A stretch of DNA of 64,000 nucleotides from Streptococcus catagoni (GTDB taxonomy: Bacteria > Bacillota > Bacilli > Lactobacillales > Streptococcaceae): contig NZ_WPCW01000003.1 in the NCBI RefSeq assembly GCF_011421425.1, positions 1-64,000 on the forward strand, read 5' to 3'. Below are positions 37,536 through 46,473 of this stretch, in pieces (within the stretch, counting starts at the first letter, position 1; every line of letters begins with the position of its first letter). A program made the translations under genes and the position numbers. Under the pieces are notes generated by a model, which saw only the letters and a program-made list of their open reading frames with translations, was not told where the DNA came from and did not search any database.

Positions 37536-40244
37536 TTAGCCAGAATTACGTAAACCTGTAGCAATCCCATTGATGGTTGTATGGATTAATCTTTCGTAAT
37601 CTTCATTATGTTCTTCTTTTCGTAATCGTTTGATTAATTCAATTTGGATATAATTGAGAACGTTGAAATAAGGCAGCCTGAAGGCTAAACTTTGTTTTAA
37701 TGAGGCATTATCTTCTAATAAATCGCTATGCTTTTGGATAGCTAAAATAATGTTTTTAGTTAATTGCCACTCATCAAGGATGGTATGAAAGACATCTCTA
37801 ACCTCTTGGCTCTTTGCTAATTGCGCATATTGGAAGGCGATGTTCATATTTGACTTTGATAGAACCATGTCTACATTAGATAAAAGAGAATGGAAGAATG
37901 GCCAGCTTTCATACATGTACTGGAGCTGAGCTAGATTACCTTCTGCCTTATCAATGAAGTGTTTAAAAGCAGAGCCTACTCCATACCAACCAGGGAGCAT
38001 AATCCGATTTTGCGACCATGAAAATACCCAAGGAATAGCCCGTAGTCCCCCTATTTCAGTAATGGTTTTTCTGGCAGCTGGGCGAGATCCAATATTTAAG
38101 CTCGAAACTTCCTTAATGGGACTGGCTTCAAAGAAATAGTTGTAAAAATGAGGATTCTCAAAAACTAATTGACGATAAATCAGCTGACTATCTTCAACAA
38201 TACCATCCATTGTTTGTCTAAAGTGATCAATGTCATCAGGATTTGTTAACATCTTAGAGACCATTCGGTTTAGAGAGGCTGAAATGAGCATCTCAAGGTT
38301 ATAATAGGCGACATCTCTGTTACCATATTTGTTTTCAATAATTTCACCCTGTTCTGTCAAGCGGATGCGATCCTTAATAGAACCAAAGGGTTGAGATCTG
38401 ATAGCTTCATAGGATGGACCGCCACCACGACCAACTGTACCACCGCGGCCATGGAAGAAGGTTATTTTAATGCCCTTTTTGTCACCAATAGCAGTCAACT
38501 CATTCTGAGCCTTATAGAGTGTCCAGCCTGACGCCAGGTAACCCCCATCCTTATTACTATCTGAATAGCCTAGCATGATTTCTTGATAATTATCTTTTGA
38601 GGCAATCCACTTCTTAACAATGTCATAGCTTAGATATTGATCCATGATTTGCTTAGCATTTTCAAGGTCTTCAATTGTTTCAAAAAGTGGAACAATTTGA
38701 ACTCTAGCCTTTTCCCTATCGACCAGGCCTACTTCTTTTAGGAGAATGGCTAATTCAAACATATCAGACACACTCTCGGTGTGTGAAATAATATGCTGCT
38801 TGATAATATCTTCTCCTAGTTGCTCTTTCAGATAGGCTGCCTTTTTAAAAATAGCCAATTCTTTTTGCAGTACTTCAGATTTTTCACAGTTAGATGAGGA
38901 TAGGGTTCTAGGATCTTCACTTAATTCTTTGAGTAAGAGCTGACATTTTTCCTTTTCACTCAAACTACTGTAATGGTCATTAATGTTTGCTAGCTTTAAA
39001 AGTTCAGCAACGCAGGCTTCGTGAACACTAGAATCCTGTCTCATATCGATACTAGCAAGATAGAAGCCAAATATATCCAAGGACTGTAACAAGTCCCTAA
39101 AATCACCATCAATCAGTCTGTCATCACCATTATCTATCAAAGAAGCTTTAATAGATAGAAGGTCTTTTTTAAACTCATCAGCTGATTGGTAAGGAGCAAT
39201 CCCTTCTGTTAACTCCCTCTTATCAGTAGACAGTGTAAGGAGGGTTTGGCTGAGGCGTGTTTTGATATAATGAAAAGCTTTGCGGTAAGGTTCATTTTCC
39301 CTGTAAATGGATTGATCCGTGGATAAGCGAGCAAGGTCTTTGACCTCTTCATTAATTGTCGTAAGGGTTGAAGATAAGGAAAAGTTCCGATAGAGGGCCG
39401 ACAATTTTTCAATATAATAATGGATAATGGTTTGACTCTGAACCTTAGCAGATAAGTCTAGTGTTTCAGCACTGACATAGGGGTTGCCGTCTCTGTCGCC
39501 TCCTATCCACATTCCCATGCTAATTGGTTTTGCCTTTTCTAAGGAAAGACCCGCCTTTGAGGCTAATTCTTGAAAGTTGTTACTAAGATCTGTAATGGCT
39601 TCAATCAGTGATGATTGATAATATTGCATGACATTTGTGATTTCATTTTTAACCTTAAGTTTTTTCTCACGGATAATATCAGTCTGCATCAAGAGCTCAA
39701 TATAACGGCCTAGTTCTTCACGCCATTTTCTTTCATTGAGCGTACCTGGTCTTGCATCACGGTAGCTTCTGAGGAGTTTATGGATTTTATTAGTCAGTTC
39801 AAGGACAGTCTTTCTTTGAACCTGAGTAGGGTGGGCTGTTAGAACTGGAACAACATTGACATTTTCCAATAATTCCTTGGCATTGTCTTTTTTAGAAACC
39901 TCAGCTATAGTGGCTGATAATTTTCCAAGATAGTCAGTGTCTGTATTGTTCTGATAGTTAATGTCATAGGCAAAATCAACATCTTCTGAGATATTTATTA
40001 ATAAAGGAAGCATGGCAAAATACCGTGAAAATATGACCATTTCATCATCACTTAAGTCTTCGATGAATTTTTCCAAAGAAAAATGGTCTTGTTTTTCAGA
40101 AAGTTCAATTAAGCTATTAATTTTTCCAAATGTTTCATGGCCTATCATGCGACAAGTGGTATCATCTAGGAGTTCTTTTAAGATACTAATTTCTTCAGAA
40201 ATGTTTGCTTGATGATGAGGGGTTTCTAATTTTTTAACTGACAA
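37536..40244 (-). CDS. ppc: Phosphoenolpyruvate carboxylase
   Basis: Adds bicarbonate to PEP to form oxaloacetate, the carbon source for aspartate in an organism with an incomplete TCA cycle. 902 residues with [13 protein letters not shown] (catalytic His), [49 protein letters not shown] and the C-terminal [14 protein letters not shown]. The start codon is TTG at 40244, supported by AAGGAG 8 bases upstream; no ATG precedes it in frame. Functionally it would feed aspB in the same window. Confidence 0.96.
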   Translation of the reverse strand: MSVKKLETPHHQANISEEISILKELLDDTTCRMIGHETFGKINSLIELSEKQDHFSLEKFIEDLSDDEMVIFSRYFAMLPLLINISEDVDFAYDINYQNNTDTDYLGKLSATIAEVSKKDNAKELLENVNVVPVLTAHPTQVQRKTVLELTNKIHKLLRSYRDARPGTLNERKWREELGRYIELLMQTDIIREKKLKVKNEITNVMQYYQSSLIEAITDLSNNFQELASKAGLSLEKAKPISMGMWIGGDRDGNPYVSAETLDLSAKVQSQTIIHYYIEKLSALYRNFSLSSTLTTINEEVKDLARLSTDQSIYRENEPYRKAFHYIKTRLSQTLLTLSTDKRELTEGIAPYQSADEFKKDLLSIKASLIDNGDDRLIDGDFRDLLQSLDIFGFYLASIDMRQDSSVHEACVAELLKLANINDHYSSLSEKEKCQLLLKELSEDPRTLSSSNCEKSEVLQKELAIFKKAAYLKEQLGEDIIKQHIISHTESVSDMFELAILLKEVGLVDREKARVQIVPLFETIEDLENAKQIMDQYLSYDIVKKWIASKDNYQEIMLGYSDSNKDGGYLASGWTLYKAQNELTAIGDKKGIKITFFHGRGGTVGRGGGPSYEAIRSQPFGSIKDRIRLTEQGEIIENKYGNRDVAYYNLEMLISASLNRMVSKMLTNPDDIDHFRQTMDGIVEDSQLIYRQLVFENPHFYNYFFEASPIKEVSSLNIGSRPAARKTITEIGGLRAIPWVFSWSQNRIMLPGWYGVGSAFKHFIDKAEGNLAQLQYMYESWPFFHSLLSNVDMVLSKSNMNIAFQYAQLAKSQEVRDVFHTILDEWQLTKNIILAIQKHSDLLEDNASLKQSLAFRLPYFNVLNYIQIELIKRLRKEEHNEDYERLIHTTINGIATGLRNSG

Positions 40245-40403
40245 TTTTTCGGCTCCTTCACTAATAACTTTGTATTCATCATAACACTTTTCCTACAAAT
40301 TGATAGGGGTTTTACAAAAAAAGTCTGTTTTTTATAAAAAAATAAGTTCTTTTATTTAAAAACGGACGTTTTTATTATGCTTGTAGGAATCAGATCTAAA
40401 TTC

Positions 40404-40412
40404 TGATATACT
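40404..40412 (+). promoter_or_regulatory. Extended -10 promoter of pepF
   Basis: TGATATACT at 40404-40412, 34 bases before the ATG. No good -35 at 16-18 bases, which an extended -10 can tolerate. Confidence 0.55.
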
Positions 40413-40446
40413 ATATCTAACCATTCTACTACAAAAGGAGCCAATT

Positions 40447-42237
40447 ATGGATTTAAAAAAACGTTCTGAATTCCCAGAAGCAGAGCTATGGGATCTAACT
40501 GCTTTGTATAAGGACAGAGAAGATTTTTTATTAGCTATTGAAAAGTGTCAAGAAGATGTTCGCCTTTTTAAAAAGAACTATGAAAACCAACTGAAGCAAG
40601 TAGAAGACTTTGAAAGTGCCTTAGAAGAAATTGAACAAATCTATATTCAGATTAGTCATATTGAAACCTATGCCTTCATGCCTCAAACAACTGATTTTTC
40701 TAGTGAAGAATTTGCCCAGATAGCTCAGGCGGGAGATGATTTTATAACAAAAGCAAGTGTACAGCTCAGCTTTTTTGAAACAGCCTTGGCTACTGCCAGT
40801 CAGGAGATCTTAGACCAGCTGGAAAAAAACAGTCATTACATAGCACTGATCCGACAAGCCAAGCTTCGCAAAGACCATTTACTTGAGCCAGCTGTTGAGA
40901 AGGCTCTGACTAACCTTCGCGAAGTTCTCAATGCTCCTTATGATATCTACACCAAGATGCGGGCGGGAGATTTTGAAATGGACAGCTTCTGCGTGGATGG
41001 TAAAGAATATAAGAATAGCTTTGTTAGCTATGAAAATTTCTACCAAAATCATGAAAATGCCCAAATCCGTGAAAAAGCTTTTCGTTCCTTTTCTAAGGGT
41101 CTGTCTAAGCATCAAAATGCTGCAGCTGCTGCCTATCTTGCCAAGGTTAAGTCTGAAAAATTAATTGCAGACATGAGAGGCTATAAGTCTGTATTTGATT
41201 ATCTCCTTGCTGAACAAGAAGTGGATCGTCAAATGTTTGACCGTCAGATTGATCTCATTATGACAGAATTTGGCCCTGTTGCTCAAAAATTCCTAAAACA
41301 TGTTGCAAAGGTTAATGGTTTAGATAAGATGACCTTCGCAGACTGGAAACTAGATATTGATAATGAACTTAATCCCGAAGTGTCTATTGAGGATGCTTAC
41401 GATTTAGTAATGAAATCGGTAGAACCTCTAGGAGAACAATACTGTCAGGAAATTGCCCGTTATCAAAAAGAGCGCTGGGTTGATTTTGCAGCCAATGCCA
41501 ACAAAGATTCTGGTGGCTATGCAGCTGATCCTTACAAGGTTCATCCTTATATTTTAATGAGTTGGACAGGCCGCATGTCAGATGTCTATACTCTGATCCA
41601 TGAAATTGGACATTCCGGCCAGTTTATCTTTTCAGACAATCATCAAAGTTACTTTAATACTCATATGTCTACCTACTATGTCGAAGCTCCTTCAACCTTC
41701 AACGAACTTTTGCTCAGTGACCACTTGGAACAACAATTTGATGATCCCCGTCAAAAACGCTTTGCCCTAGCTCATCGTCTAACAGATACCTATTTCCACA
41801 ATTTCATCACACATTTGCTGGAAGCAGCCTTCCAAAGAAAAGTTTACACACTTATTGAGCAAGGAGGCACATTTGGTGCCGAACAATTGAACAAGATGAT
41901 GAAAGAGGTTCTCACTGAATTCTGGGGTGACGCCATTGAAATTGATGACGATGCTGCCCTAACTTGGATGCGTCAAGCACACTACTATATGGGCCTATAC
42001 AGCTATACTTATTCAGCAGGCCTTGTGATTTCTACTGCTGGATTCCTTAACCTTAAAAATAATCCTACTGGTGCTAGTGATTGGTTAGACTTCCTAAAAT
42101 CTGGAGGCAGCCGCACACCTTTAGAAACAGCTAAATTGATTGGAGCCGATATTTCAACAGATAAACCACTTCATGATACCATTGCATTCTTAAGTGACAC
42201 TGTTGACCAAATTATTGATTACTCCAAACAGATCTAA
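40447..42237 (+). CDS. pepF: Oligoendopeptidase F (M3B metallopeptidase)
   Basis: A 596-residue cytoplasmic zinc peptidase that cuts medium-length peptides. The zinc site is HEIGH in YTLIHEIGHSGQF with the third ligand Glu in YYVEAPSTFNELL. The N-terminal helical M3B domain (residues about 5-200) precedes it, and QAHYYMGLYSYTYSAGLVIS is conserved near the C terminus. AAAGGAG lies 6 bases before the ATG. It diverges from ppc. The N-terminal sequence distinguishes it from PepB-type M3 enzymes, but substrate range cannot be told apart here. Confidence 0.93.
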   Translation: MDLKKRSEFPEAELWDLTALYKDREDFLLAIEKCQEDVRLFKKNYENQLKQVEDFESALEEIEQIYIQISHIETYAFMPQTTDFSSEEFAQIAQAGDDFITKASVQLSFFETALATASQEILDQLEKNSHYIALIRQAKLRKDHLLEPAVEKALTNLREVLNAPYDIYTKMRAGDFEMDSFCVDGKEYKNSFVSYENFYQNHENAQIREKAFRSFSKGLSKHQNAAAAAYLAKVKSEKLIADMRGYKSVFDYLLAEQEVDRQMFDRQIDLIMTEFGPVAQKFLKHVAKVNGLDKMTFADWKLDIDNELNPEVSIEDAYDLVMKSVEPLGEQYCQEIARYQKERWVDFAANANKDSGGYAADPYKVHPYILMSWTGRMSDVYTLIHEIGHSGQFIFSDNHQSYFNTHMSTYYVEAPSTFNELLLSDHLEQQFDDPRQKRFALAHRLTDTYFHNFITHLLEAAFQRKVYTLIEQGGTFGAEQLNKMMKEVLTEFWGDAIEIDDDAALTWMRQAHYYMGLYSYTYSAGLVISTAGFLNLKNNPTGASDWLDFLKSGGSRTPLETAKLIGADISTDKPLHDTIAFLSDTVDQIIDYSKQI

Positions 42238-42281
42238 GCATATAAAAAAAGATGACAGTAACTTTATCATCTTAAAATTGA

Positions 42282-42310
42282 AGAAAAAGGCCCTTGTGGT
42301 CTTTTTTTCA
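42282..42310 (+). terminator. Probable terminator after pepF
   Basis: AAAAAGGCC and GGTCTTTTT form a stem with one mismatch (42285-42307), ending in a T run. A weaker hairpin, AAGATGA/TCATCTT, precedes it at 42250-42274. Confidence 0.6.
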
Positions 42311-42330
42311 CTATTTTTCTATGAATACTG

Positions 42331-42483
42331 AACTTGCTTGTGCTTTCTTATTTCTAGGCACAAGGATAAAAATGTCCACTGGACTTGCTTGTGCTTTCTT
42401 ATTTCTAGGCACAAGGATAAAAATGTCCACTGGACTTGCTTGTGCTTTCTTATTTCTAGGCACAAGGATAAAAATGTCCACTG
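42331..42483. repeat. Three tandem copies of a 51-bp hairpin unit
   Basis: Three near-identical 51-base units (ACTTGCTTG begins at 42332, 42383 and 42434). Each holds a stem with arms CTTGTGC and GCACAAG around a 14-base loop, then AAAAATGTCCACTGG. The only early difference is GAAC for GGAC in the first copy. The period is a multiple of three, so open frames run through all copies, but they lack start sites and look non-coding. The last unit merges with the terminator of the lipoprotein gene. Confidence 0.93.
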
Positions 42484-42496
42484 GACATTTTTATTT
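42471..42496. terminator. Terminator of the DUF4430 lipoprotein gene
   Basis: ATAAAAATGTCCA and TGGACATTTTTAT around a single C are a perfect inverted repeat with A/T runs. Its left arm recurs in each 51-bp unit, so the repeats probably grew from this site. Confidence 0.75.
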
Positions 42497-42871
42497 AACT
42501 ACGTCTTGATAAAATTCGATCTTGTCCCCATTTTTGACTTTTTCTTCATTTGCTGCCTTTGAGGCCAATTTATCATTTATTTTAAAGAGCCAGTATTTCT
42601 TTTGAGCTGGTTTTTCTTTATGTCCGTCAATTTCAGTGATATAGCCATTCTTTTCTTTAACCTTATAATTGGCCTTCAAAAGATCCAGGGCGCTGTCACC
42701 TTTTTTAAAGCGGACTTTTTCGTCAATGATATTGGTGTCCTCTTTAACAATTAATCTGGCAATTCCTTTACTCTCACTGCTTTCTTTACTGTGATTTGTA
42801 TTAGGATTTTGACAAGCCACTAGACAAAGTGACAATAGTGATAAAAATAAGGTAATGCTATATTTTTTCAT
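42491..42871 (-). CDS. DUF4430-domain lipoprotein (possible cobalamin-binding partner)
   Basis: A 126-residue secreted lipoprotein. The signal peptide ends in the lipobox LCLVAC with Cys20 as the lipidated residue. A short Ser/Lys linker leads to a DUF4430 domain (residues about 37-126: VRFKKGDSALDLLKANYKV, a GYITEIDG turn, KYWLFKINDKLASKAANEEKVKNGDKIEF). DUF4430 resembles the C-terminal domain of transcobalamin and intrinsic factor. It overlaps the S-component gene by 14 bases. I infer that it presents cobalamin or a related ligand to that transporter; the ligand is not proven. Confidence 0.8.
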   Translation of the reverse strand: MKKYSITLFLSLLSLCLVACQNPNTNHSKESSESKGIARLIVKEDTNIIDEKVRFKKGDSALDLLKANYKVKEKNGYITEIDGHKEKPAQKKYWLFKINDKLASKAANEEKVKNGDKIEFYQDVVK

Positions 42872-43358
42872 GACTTAACCTCCTAAAAATGGAAAAGAGA
42901 ATGGGATAAAAGATAAAAGTTGATAAAGCGTGAATTAAAGTGAAGCTGAGACCACTAAGAACATAAGTCCACCAAGGCATACTATAAAGATAAGCAAAGC
43001 AGGAATCAATAATAATGCCATAACAAATAGCAGAAAGAGCTGCCAAGCCAGCTTGAACACCTAACCTATAGACCCTTATTTTCTTTGACAGAGGATAAAA
43101 GACATAAAGCCAGATAAAAAAGACAATACTAAAGGAAGAAATTTGCCAAAATACCCAAGGTCCAAAGCCTAGAAGAAAAGAACTGATCAGCATACAGATC
43201 ATCATGACCAAGAGTGATTCATAAAGACCATAAAAAATGGAAATCAGCAAAAAGAATGCCATAATGGGCTGAACATTAGGCAAATTGCTAAAGGCCATTC
43301 TTAAGACAAAGGCTAAGGCTGAAAAAATGGCGATCCTTGTTAGTTGTTTAGTAGACAT
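42858..43358 (-). CDS. ECF-transporter substrate-binding (S) component, ligand unknown
   Basis: A 166-residue membrane protein with five to six helices and the N-terminal motif ALAFVLRMAFSNLPNVQPI, which resembles the alanine-rich helix that docks S components on the shared T subunit. The large acidic and polar residues expected in a binding pocket are few (QPIMAFF, IDSCFAYL). Its energising ATPases are not encoded here and would be the shared EcfA/EcfT elsewhere. Pairing with a DUF4430 lipoprotein favours cobalamin or another corrinoid; other vitamins remain possible. GAGAGGAA precedes the ATG. Confidence 0.75.
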   Translation of the reverse strand: MSTKQLTRIAIFSALAFVLRMAFSNLPNVQPIMAFFLLISIFYGLYESLLVMMICMLISSFLLGFGPWVFWQISSFSIVFFIWLYVFYPLSKKIRVYRLGVQAGLAALSAICYGIIIDSCFAYLYSMPWWTYVLSGLSFTLIHALSTFIFYPILFSIFRRLSHEKI

Positions 43359-43652
43359 AACATTCCTCTCATTCCTAACCTTTATTATGACAAAAAATAA
43401 AGATCTTGACCAGTTTCTTGAACAGAGAGTTTACTCATTCATTTAAGAAAAATGATAAAGAGTTTAGGAAGATTAATAAGCCTCAGTCTTAATATAGGTA
43501 TAAGCTATATAGTTTCAAGGATTTCATATAAATTCAAACTAAATAATAACTTTTTAAAAAGTTTGGCACTGACTGCTGTCATGCATTTTTGAATTTATCC
43601 TAGACTGAAAAACTTAAATTGAAAGATAATATAAGAATCTAAAGGGCTAATT
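43359..43652. other. Gap of about 300 bp between the S-component and GH25 genes
   Basis: AT-rich sequence without a gene. It must carry the S-component promoter, but I find no pair of elements with normal spacing. A palindrome AACTTTTTAAAAAGTT occupies 43551-43566. Confidence 0.4.
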
Positions 43653-43681
43653 TTGATTTTTTTAATCTTTTAGGGTACAAT
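43653..43681 (+). promoter_or_regulatory. Promoter of the GH25 gene (leaderless start)
   Basis: TTGATT (43653-43658), 17-base spacer, TACAAT (43676-43681), then 7 bases to the ATG at 43689. No ribosome site lies between. Confidence 0.62.
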
Positions 43682-43688
43682 ATCAATA

Positions 43689-44534
43689 ATGAGAAGAAGA
43701 ATAAAGCCTATTGTAGTGCTAATCTTCTTTATCTTAATTGCTCTTTTATTAATTATTGGGAAAACACATTCAAATAATCTCAAAGAAAAGGAACTTCGTA
43801 CAGCAAAAGCAAGTGTTCCAATAGTTTCCAGCAGTTCTGATAAAAAGACCTCAAGCACTTCTGACACTGAAGAATTTGTCCTAAATCCTATCATTGATGT
43901 CTCTGGTTGGCAACTTCCACGTGAGATTGATTACGACCTCTTATCAAAGAACATTTCTGGCGCTATTGTTCGAGTCTTTGGCGGATCCCAAATTACTTCT
44001 CGAAACAATGCAGCCTACAAAACTGGTATTGATAAGTCATTTAAAACACATATTAAAGAATTCCAAAAGCGTAATATCCCTGTTGCGGTCTATAGTTACG
44101 CCCTAGGTTCTAGTACAAAAGAAATGAGGGCTGAGGCTAGAGCCTTTTATAAGAGTGCTTCTCCTTACAAGCCTACCTTCTATTGGATTGATGTCGAAGA
44201 AGCAACCATGAAAGACATGAATAAGGGTGTACAGGCTTTTAGAGAAGAGCTAGAAAAGCTAGGAGCTGAAAATATTGGCTTATATATCGGAACTTATTTT
44301 AGGGATGAACATGAAATCTCAACCAAAGATTTTGATGCCATCTGGATTCCTACCTATGGCAGTGATTCTGGTTACTATGAAGCGGCTCCAAATACTGATT
44401 TAGACTATCATTTACACCAATACACCTCCCAAGGCTACCTCCCAGGATTTAACAATCCTCTGGATCTAAACCAAATTGCTGTCAATAAAGACACTAAAAG
44501 TACATATGAAAAACTTTTTGGCAAAAGTAAATAA
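43689..44534 (+). CDS. GH25-family muramidase (membrane-anchored lysozyme)
   Basis: A 281-residue wall hydrolase. Residues about 7-25 form a membrane anchor or signal helix, 26-62 a Ser/Lys/Thr linker, and 65-275 a GH25 (Chalaropsis-type lysozyme) barrel. Catalytic acids are Asp70 (IIDVSGWQ), Asp168 and Glu170 (FYWIDVEE). It would cut the MurNAc-GlcNAc bond in peptidoglycan outside the membrane. No LPXTG or choline-binding repeats are present. A dispersed hairpin repeat follows. Confidence 0.88.
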   Translation: MRRRIKPIVVLIFFILIALLLIIGKTHSNNLKEKELRTAKASVPIVSSSSDKKTSSTSDTEEFVLNPIIDVSGWQLPREIDYDLLSKNISGAIVRVFGGSQITSRNNAAYKTGIDKSFKTHIKEFQKRNIPVAVYSYALGSSTKEMRAEARAFYKSASPYKPTFYWIDVEEATMKDMNKGVQAFREELEKLGAENIGLYIGTYFRDEHEISTKDFDAIWIPTYGSDSGYYEAAPNTDLDYHLHQYTSQGYLPGFNNPLDLNQIAVNKDTKSTYEKLFGKSK

Positions 44535-44566
44535 AAAGACAGCTGTGCTCTTTTCAGAATGAAAAC

Positions 44567-44732
44567 AAAGTGATGACTTTTCTTGATCATCACTTTTTTC
44601 TTTACTGCTTCTCAAGAAATCTTATGACAAACAAAGTTAGCAGCTGAAAACACTTTTTTTAGCTAGAGACCTGGAGCTTTGACCTTGGTATAAAATCCTA
44701 AAGTTACAGCTTTTACTCCCTCCACCTAAGAA
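44567..44732 (+). repeat. Dispersed hairpin repeat, copy C
   Basis: A 30-base inverted repeat (44567-44596) with arms AAAGTGATGA and TCATCACTTT, a T run, then AATCTTATGA, GCTTTGACCTTGGTA and a tail CAGCTTTTACTCCCTCC with CTAAGAAAA. The hairpin probably terminates the GH25 transcript. Confidence 0.65.
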
Positions 44733-44817
44733 AATCAAAAAGCTCTTGTGTTCTTTGAATGCCTTTTCTTGCAATATTGATGATAAGTTAGTATACTCAT
44801 AGTATCAAATGAAATTT

Positions 44818-44900
44818 CACAAAGGAGTGCTTACAAAGCTGAGATCGCATCTGCGAAATCCTAAAGACCTGATCTTGTTAGTACAAGCGTAGGGATTGTG
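44818..44900 (+). ncRNA. TPP (thiamine pyrophosphate) riboswitch
   Basis: The THI-box blocks are clear: GGAGTGCTTA, GCTGAGAT, CCTAAAGACCTGATCTTGTT and AGTACAAGCGTAGGGA. P1 forms from CACAA (44818-44822) with TTGTG (44896-44900). It lies 58 bases before thiT. When TPP is bound, expression of the transporter should fall. Confidence 0.95.
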
Positions 44901-44902
44901 AC

Positions 44903-44950
44903 CATGTTAACCATTAGTGAACTTGGGCTCTTTTTGTGAATAAAAAGGAG
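44903..44950 (+). promoter_or_regulatory. TPP riboswitch expression platform
   Basis: An imperfect hairpin (CCATGTTAAC with GTGAACTTGG, 44903-44927) followed by CTCTTTTT could terminate. Alternatively CTCTTTTT can pair with AAAAAGGAG, hiding the thiT ribosome site. Which one operates is not decidable by eye. Confidence 0.55.
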
Positions 44951-44958
44951 TTTTTTAT

Positions 44959-45522
44959 ATGTCTAAAAATACCAACATCAAGTATTTGGTTGAAGCCGCT
45001 ATCTTTGCAGCACTAGCCATGATCTTATCTTTCATCCCTGATTTCTTTTCTTGGTTTAGCCCTTCTTATGGTGCTATCCCATTAGTTCTCTTTTGTCTGA
45101 GACGGGGATTGAAATATGGGCTCTTATCTGGCTTGATTTGGGGATTACTGCATTTTGCCTTAGGTAAGATTGCTTATCTAAGCTTATCCCAGGTGCTCAT
45201 TGAGTACATCCTAGCCTTTATATCAATGGGAATTGCTGGTTTATTTTCTAATCAGATGAAGATCCAACTGTCTCATAAAAACAAAAGCACTGCTACTCTT
45301 TTTGCTATCATGGCAGCAACTCTTGCTATTGCCCTTAGATATTTTTGGCATTTTATTGCTGGTGTTATTTTCTGGGGCTCTTATGCACCAAGAGGAACCT
45401 CTGCAATCGTCTATTCCCTATCTGTGAACGGAACTGCTGCACTACTAACTCTCCTACTTCTTGTGATTGCACTAATCATCCTAGTACCTACCCAAGCACA
45501 ATTCTTTTCACCAAAAGATTAA
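44959..45522 (+). CDS. thiT: Thiamine transporter S component ThiT
   Basis: A 187-residue ECF-transporter S component with six membrane helices that binds thiamine. The docking helix is EAAIFAALAMILSF, and the binding residues seen in Lactococcus ThiT are recognisable: LRRGLKYGLLSGLIWGLLHF, SQVLIEYILAF, RYFWHFIAGVIFWGSYAP and SLSVNGTAALL. It sits directly behind a TPP riboswitch, which settles the ligand. AAAAAGGAG precedes the ATG by 8 bases. The ATPases and T subunit come from the shared ECF module elsewhere. Confidence 0.96.
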   Translation: MSKNTNIKYLVEAAIFAALAMILSFIPDFFSWFSPSYGAIPLVLFCLRRGLKYGLLSGLIWGLLHFALGKIAYLSLSQVLIEYILAFISMGIAGLFSNQMKIQLSHKNKSTATLFAIMAATLAIALRYFWHFIAGVIFWGSYAPRGTSAIVYSLSVNGTAALLTLLLLVIALIILVPTQAQFFSPKD

Positions 45523-45551
45523 TTTTCTCATCTACTTAACTGAATATATAA

Positions 45552-45595
45552 AAAATGGTATAATAATCTAATATGATTCTTATACCATTTTTCTA
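45552..45595 (+). terminator. Intrinsic terminator after thiT
   Basis: Arms AAAATGGTATAA and TTATACCATTTT form a perfect 12-bp stem followed by TTC. Confidence 0.78.
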
Positions 45596-45618
45596 TGAAA
45601 ACCGTAAGGAAATAAGCC

Positions 45619-46092
45619 ATGTCTAAAAAAGCAAAATTAAAGAAAACATTGGTTGAACAAATCCTTGATAAAGCCAATATCCCCTATCAAAGCCTTGCTA
45701 TTAATGCTTTAAAAGATGATTTACCAAGTGACATTCAAAAATCAACTATCTATAAAACTCTAGCTCTAAGTGGTGATAAGACAGGTCCAGTCATTGGTAT
45801 CTTGCCTATTACAGAGCAACTTTCTGAAAAGAAACTAGCAAAGCTTACCCATAATAAAAAAGTGACTATGATTCCCCAAAAAGATTTAAAGAAAACAACG
45901 GGGTATGTACATGGCGCTAACAATCCTGTTGGCATTAGACAAAAACATAAGTTTCCAATGTTTTTTGACCAAAGAGCCTTAGAAGACGAAAGTATTATTA
46001 TTTCAGCTGGTGAGCTGGGGCGATCCATTAACATTAATAGTAGAGCTTTAGCGGATTTTGTCCAGGCAAGTTTTGCTGATATAAAGGAGTAA
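45619..46092 (+). CDS. ybaK: Cys-tRNA(Pro) deacylase YbaK/EbsC family
   Basis: A 157-residue editing enzyme that removes cysteine wrongly attached to tRNA-Pro. Family features are the early TLVEQILDKANIPYQ, KTLALSGDKTGPVIGILP, the catalytic-lysine-bearing KKVTMIPQKDLKKTTGYVHGANNPVGI, and the closing ISAGELGRSININSRALADFV. It overlaps nothing upstream but ends at the start of yccF, so they share a transcript. AAGGAA is 8 bases before the ATG. Confidence 0.93.
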   Translation: MSKKAKLKKTLVEQILDKANIPYQSLAINALKDDLPSDIQKSTIYKTLALSGDKTGPVIGILPITEQLSEKKLAKLTHNKKVTMIPQKDLKKTTGYVHGANNPVGIRQKHKFPMFFDQRALEDESIIISAGELGRSININSRALADFVQASFADIKE

Positions 46093-46094
46093 TG

Positions 46095-46460
46095 ATGAAA
46101 ATTTTAGGAAATCTTATTTGGTTTATTTTTTCAGGCTTATGGGCTTGGGTGTCTTGGTCCCTTGTTGGACTTGTTTTTTGCATAACTATTATTGGCTTTC
46201 CAATTGGCTTACAATGCTTTAAAATAGCAAACTTTGGCCTTTTCCCCTTTGGAAAGGATATCGAAATCAGCCAGTCTGGAAGCAGTCTTATCTTAAATAT
46301 TCTTTGGATCTTGTTCTGTGGTTGGGAACTTGCTGCATTACATTTAACTTCAGCATTATTGCTTTGTTCAACCATCATCGGCATTCCCTTTGCAGTCCAA
46401 TCTCTTAAATTAGCTAAAATCAGCCTCTTTCCTTTTGGGGCACAATTAAAAATCTTATAG
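46095..46460 (+). CDS. yccF: YccF-family inner membrane protein
   Basis: A 121-residue protein with two similar halves, each with a helix pair and the conserved IIGFPIGLQCFKIANFGLFPFG or IIGIPFAVQSLKLAKISLFPFG (the YccF domain repeated). Function unknown, though some family members resemble small ion-channel regulators. Two adjacent ATGs occur; I chose 46095 because AAAGGAG is 5 bases upstream, against only 2 for 46092. It lies between a tRNA-editing gene and a phosphatase gene in one rightward operon. Confidence 0.82.
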   Translation: MKILGNLIWFIFSGLWAWVSWSLVGLVFCITIIGFPIGLQCFKIANFGLFPFGKDIEISQSGSSLILNILWILFCGWELAALHLTSALLLCSTIIGIPFAVQSLKLAKISLFPFGAQLKIL

Positions 46461-46473
46461 AAAGACATATAGC

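Noticed and set aside
42294..42562. Repeat-containing open frames of 72-74 residues through the 51-bp array
   Set aside because: They stay open only because the period is a multiple of three. No ribosome site, and the peptide repeats look like translated hairpins.
46034..46468. A 144-residue frame opposite yccF
   Set aside because: It lies wholly antisense to ybaK and yccF, both of which have clear families and starts.
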